NCBI GenBank assembly: GCA_026392015.1
Contig: JAPLCW010000164.1
Location: forward strand, 1-53,362
DNA length: 53,362 nucleotides
Reading direction: 5' to 3'
Source: Candidatus Auribacterota bacterium
GTDB lineage: Bacteria; Auribacterota; Tritonobacteria; UBA1439
In this document: piece by piece, positions 52,845-53,362 of the stretch
Layout: the number at the start of each line of letters is the position of its first letter
Position numbering within the stretch: the stretch's first letter is position 1
Made by a program: the position numbers and the translations under genes
Notes under the pieces: model-generated
What the model was told of the DNA's origin: nothing
Database searches by the model: none
Seen by the model: the letters and a program-made list of their open reading frames with translations, nothing else

Positions 52845-52936
52845 CATGGCCGCAACGGATGCGTGAAGCGCATAAGCCCTCAAATGACGGATAACAAATT
52901 AAATCGCTCACTTGAGGGGGGACATTTTCTTATTAT

Positions 52937-53176
52937 AACCACGGATAACCACGGATGAACACTGTGGGAGGGGCTTCCCGCCGCGATAATCGGGGCCAGA
53001 TGCCCCTCCCAAAAACATATTCTTATATCGGTTACTCAAAAGCTCTATAATTTTGATGTTTTATCACTTAATCGCCCAATCGCCTAATCACTGCTTTTGA
53101 ATAGCTCGATAGCTAAATTGCTCTCCCCTCCTCCCGCAATTGAACCACCTGAGACAATCCGTGTTCATCCGTGGTT
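52937..53176 (-). repeat. Family D element, complete, inverted (D2)
   Basis: It is the reverse complement of D1 (39623-39870) over nearly its whole length, with AACCACGGATAACCACGGAT at one end and ATCCGTGTTCATCCGTGGTT at the other. It keeps the GGGAGGGGC...GCCCCTCCC inner hairpin and the AGCTCGATAGCTAAATTGC segment. Confidence 0.85.
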
Positions 53177-53274
53177 TATATACTCCTGTGTATCTGAAGC
53201 ATTGCCTTTGGAAACTGAATGTGTAATGGGTCACCCATCAAAGGCGCGGAGTCAATAGACATAGTTCCTCCCTT

Positions 53275-53292
53275 CCAGCGCATGAGCGCTGG
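53275..53292. repeat. Perfect 7-bp hairpin CCAGCGC-ATGA-GCGCTGG
   Basis: A perfect stem with a tetraloop is followed by TTCAGCTAGTTA, a string that also occurs at 80-91 near the window start. No T-run. The role is unknown. Confidence 0.5.
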
Positions 53293-53362
53293 TTCAGCTA
53301 GTTACTCCGATTACGACAGCACCCGCGACCTGCTTTCTGCCCTGTCCCGAACCCGACTAGCT

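Larger units (their letters stand above)
52845..53362. other. Gene-free end region with D element and hairpin
   Basis: After the last permease lies an inverted D element (52937-53176). An A-type left end fragment (GTAATGGGTCACCCATCA, from 53222) and a strong hairpin (53275-53292) follow. The last 70 bases show no gene. Confidence 0.6.

Noticed and set aside
51900..52883. Open frame antisense to the last permease
   Set aside because: The composition is that of a reversed membrane protein gene; no start signal.

Overview
The window looks like a chromosomal segment of an uncultivated Gram-negative bacterium. A Pal-type OmpA lipoprotein, a LysM lipoprotein and several long secreted proteins with Thr-Pro linkers point to a two-membrane cell. 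The linkers, the DUF1566-like secreted proteins and the dense palindromic intergenic repeats resemble candidate-phylum genomes near the PVC/Omnitrophota group. That placement is a low-confidence impression, because there is no rRNA or clean phylogenetic marker here.

Layout. (1) 0.6-15.4 kb, minus strand: two tandem secreted proteins, a sigma54-dependent response regulator, a soluble REC-GAF-PAS histidine kinase, and an AT-richer cluster. That cluster reads 7TM kinase, ketoacyl synthase, B12-type radical SAM enzyme, 7TM kinase, and is headed by a decayed second radical SAM copy. (2) 16.5-33.2 kb, plus strand: MuiA/DUF4139 protein, aspartate kinase, YjjX-type NTPase, CHT1-like sodium symporter, TMTC-like glycosyltransferase with TPRs, a collagen-like secreted protein, a 1412-residue protein with three 8-bladed propellers, and an Fn3/TSP3/YVTN protein. 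(3) 33.7-40.5 kb, mixed strands: phosphatidylcholine-synthase-like enzyme, thioredoxin reductase, ComEA-like protein, LysM lipoprotein, Pal, nucleoside kinase, iron-sulfur flavoprotein. (4) 40.7-52.8 kb, plus strand: alanine racemase, grpE, dnaJ, rsmE, a polytopic membrane protein, an ankyrin protein, a truncated mtaB, and a four-gene BMP-family nucleoside-type ABC transporter.

How genes may work together. Three related kinases plus one NtrC-type regulator probably form a branched two-component network. The ketoacyl synthase and radical SAM enzyme embedded between the two membrane kinases suggest a lipid-like or modified small molecule linked to sensing (inference). The CHT-like symporter and Pcs-like enzyme together would allow choline scavenging into phosphatidylcholine.

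The most striking feature is the repeat load. At least five families of short elements with terminal inverted repeats fill nearly every intergenic gap. One family has clear 8-bp target duplications at two sites. Several elements run into genes: one ends mtaB, one supplies the C-terminus of an ABC permease, one the C-terminus of the YjjX-like protein, and one lies in frame inside the TMTC-like gene. No tRNA, rRNA, CRISPR array or intact transposase was seen.
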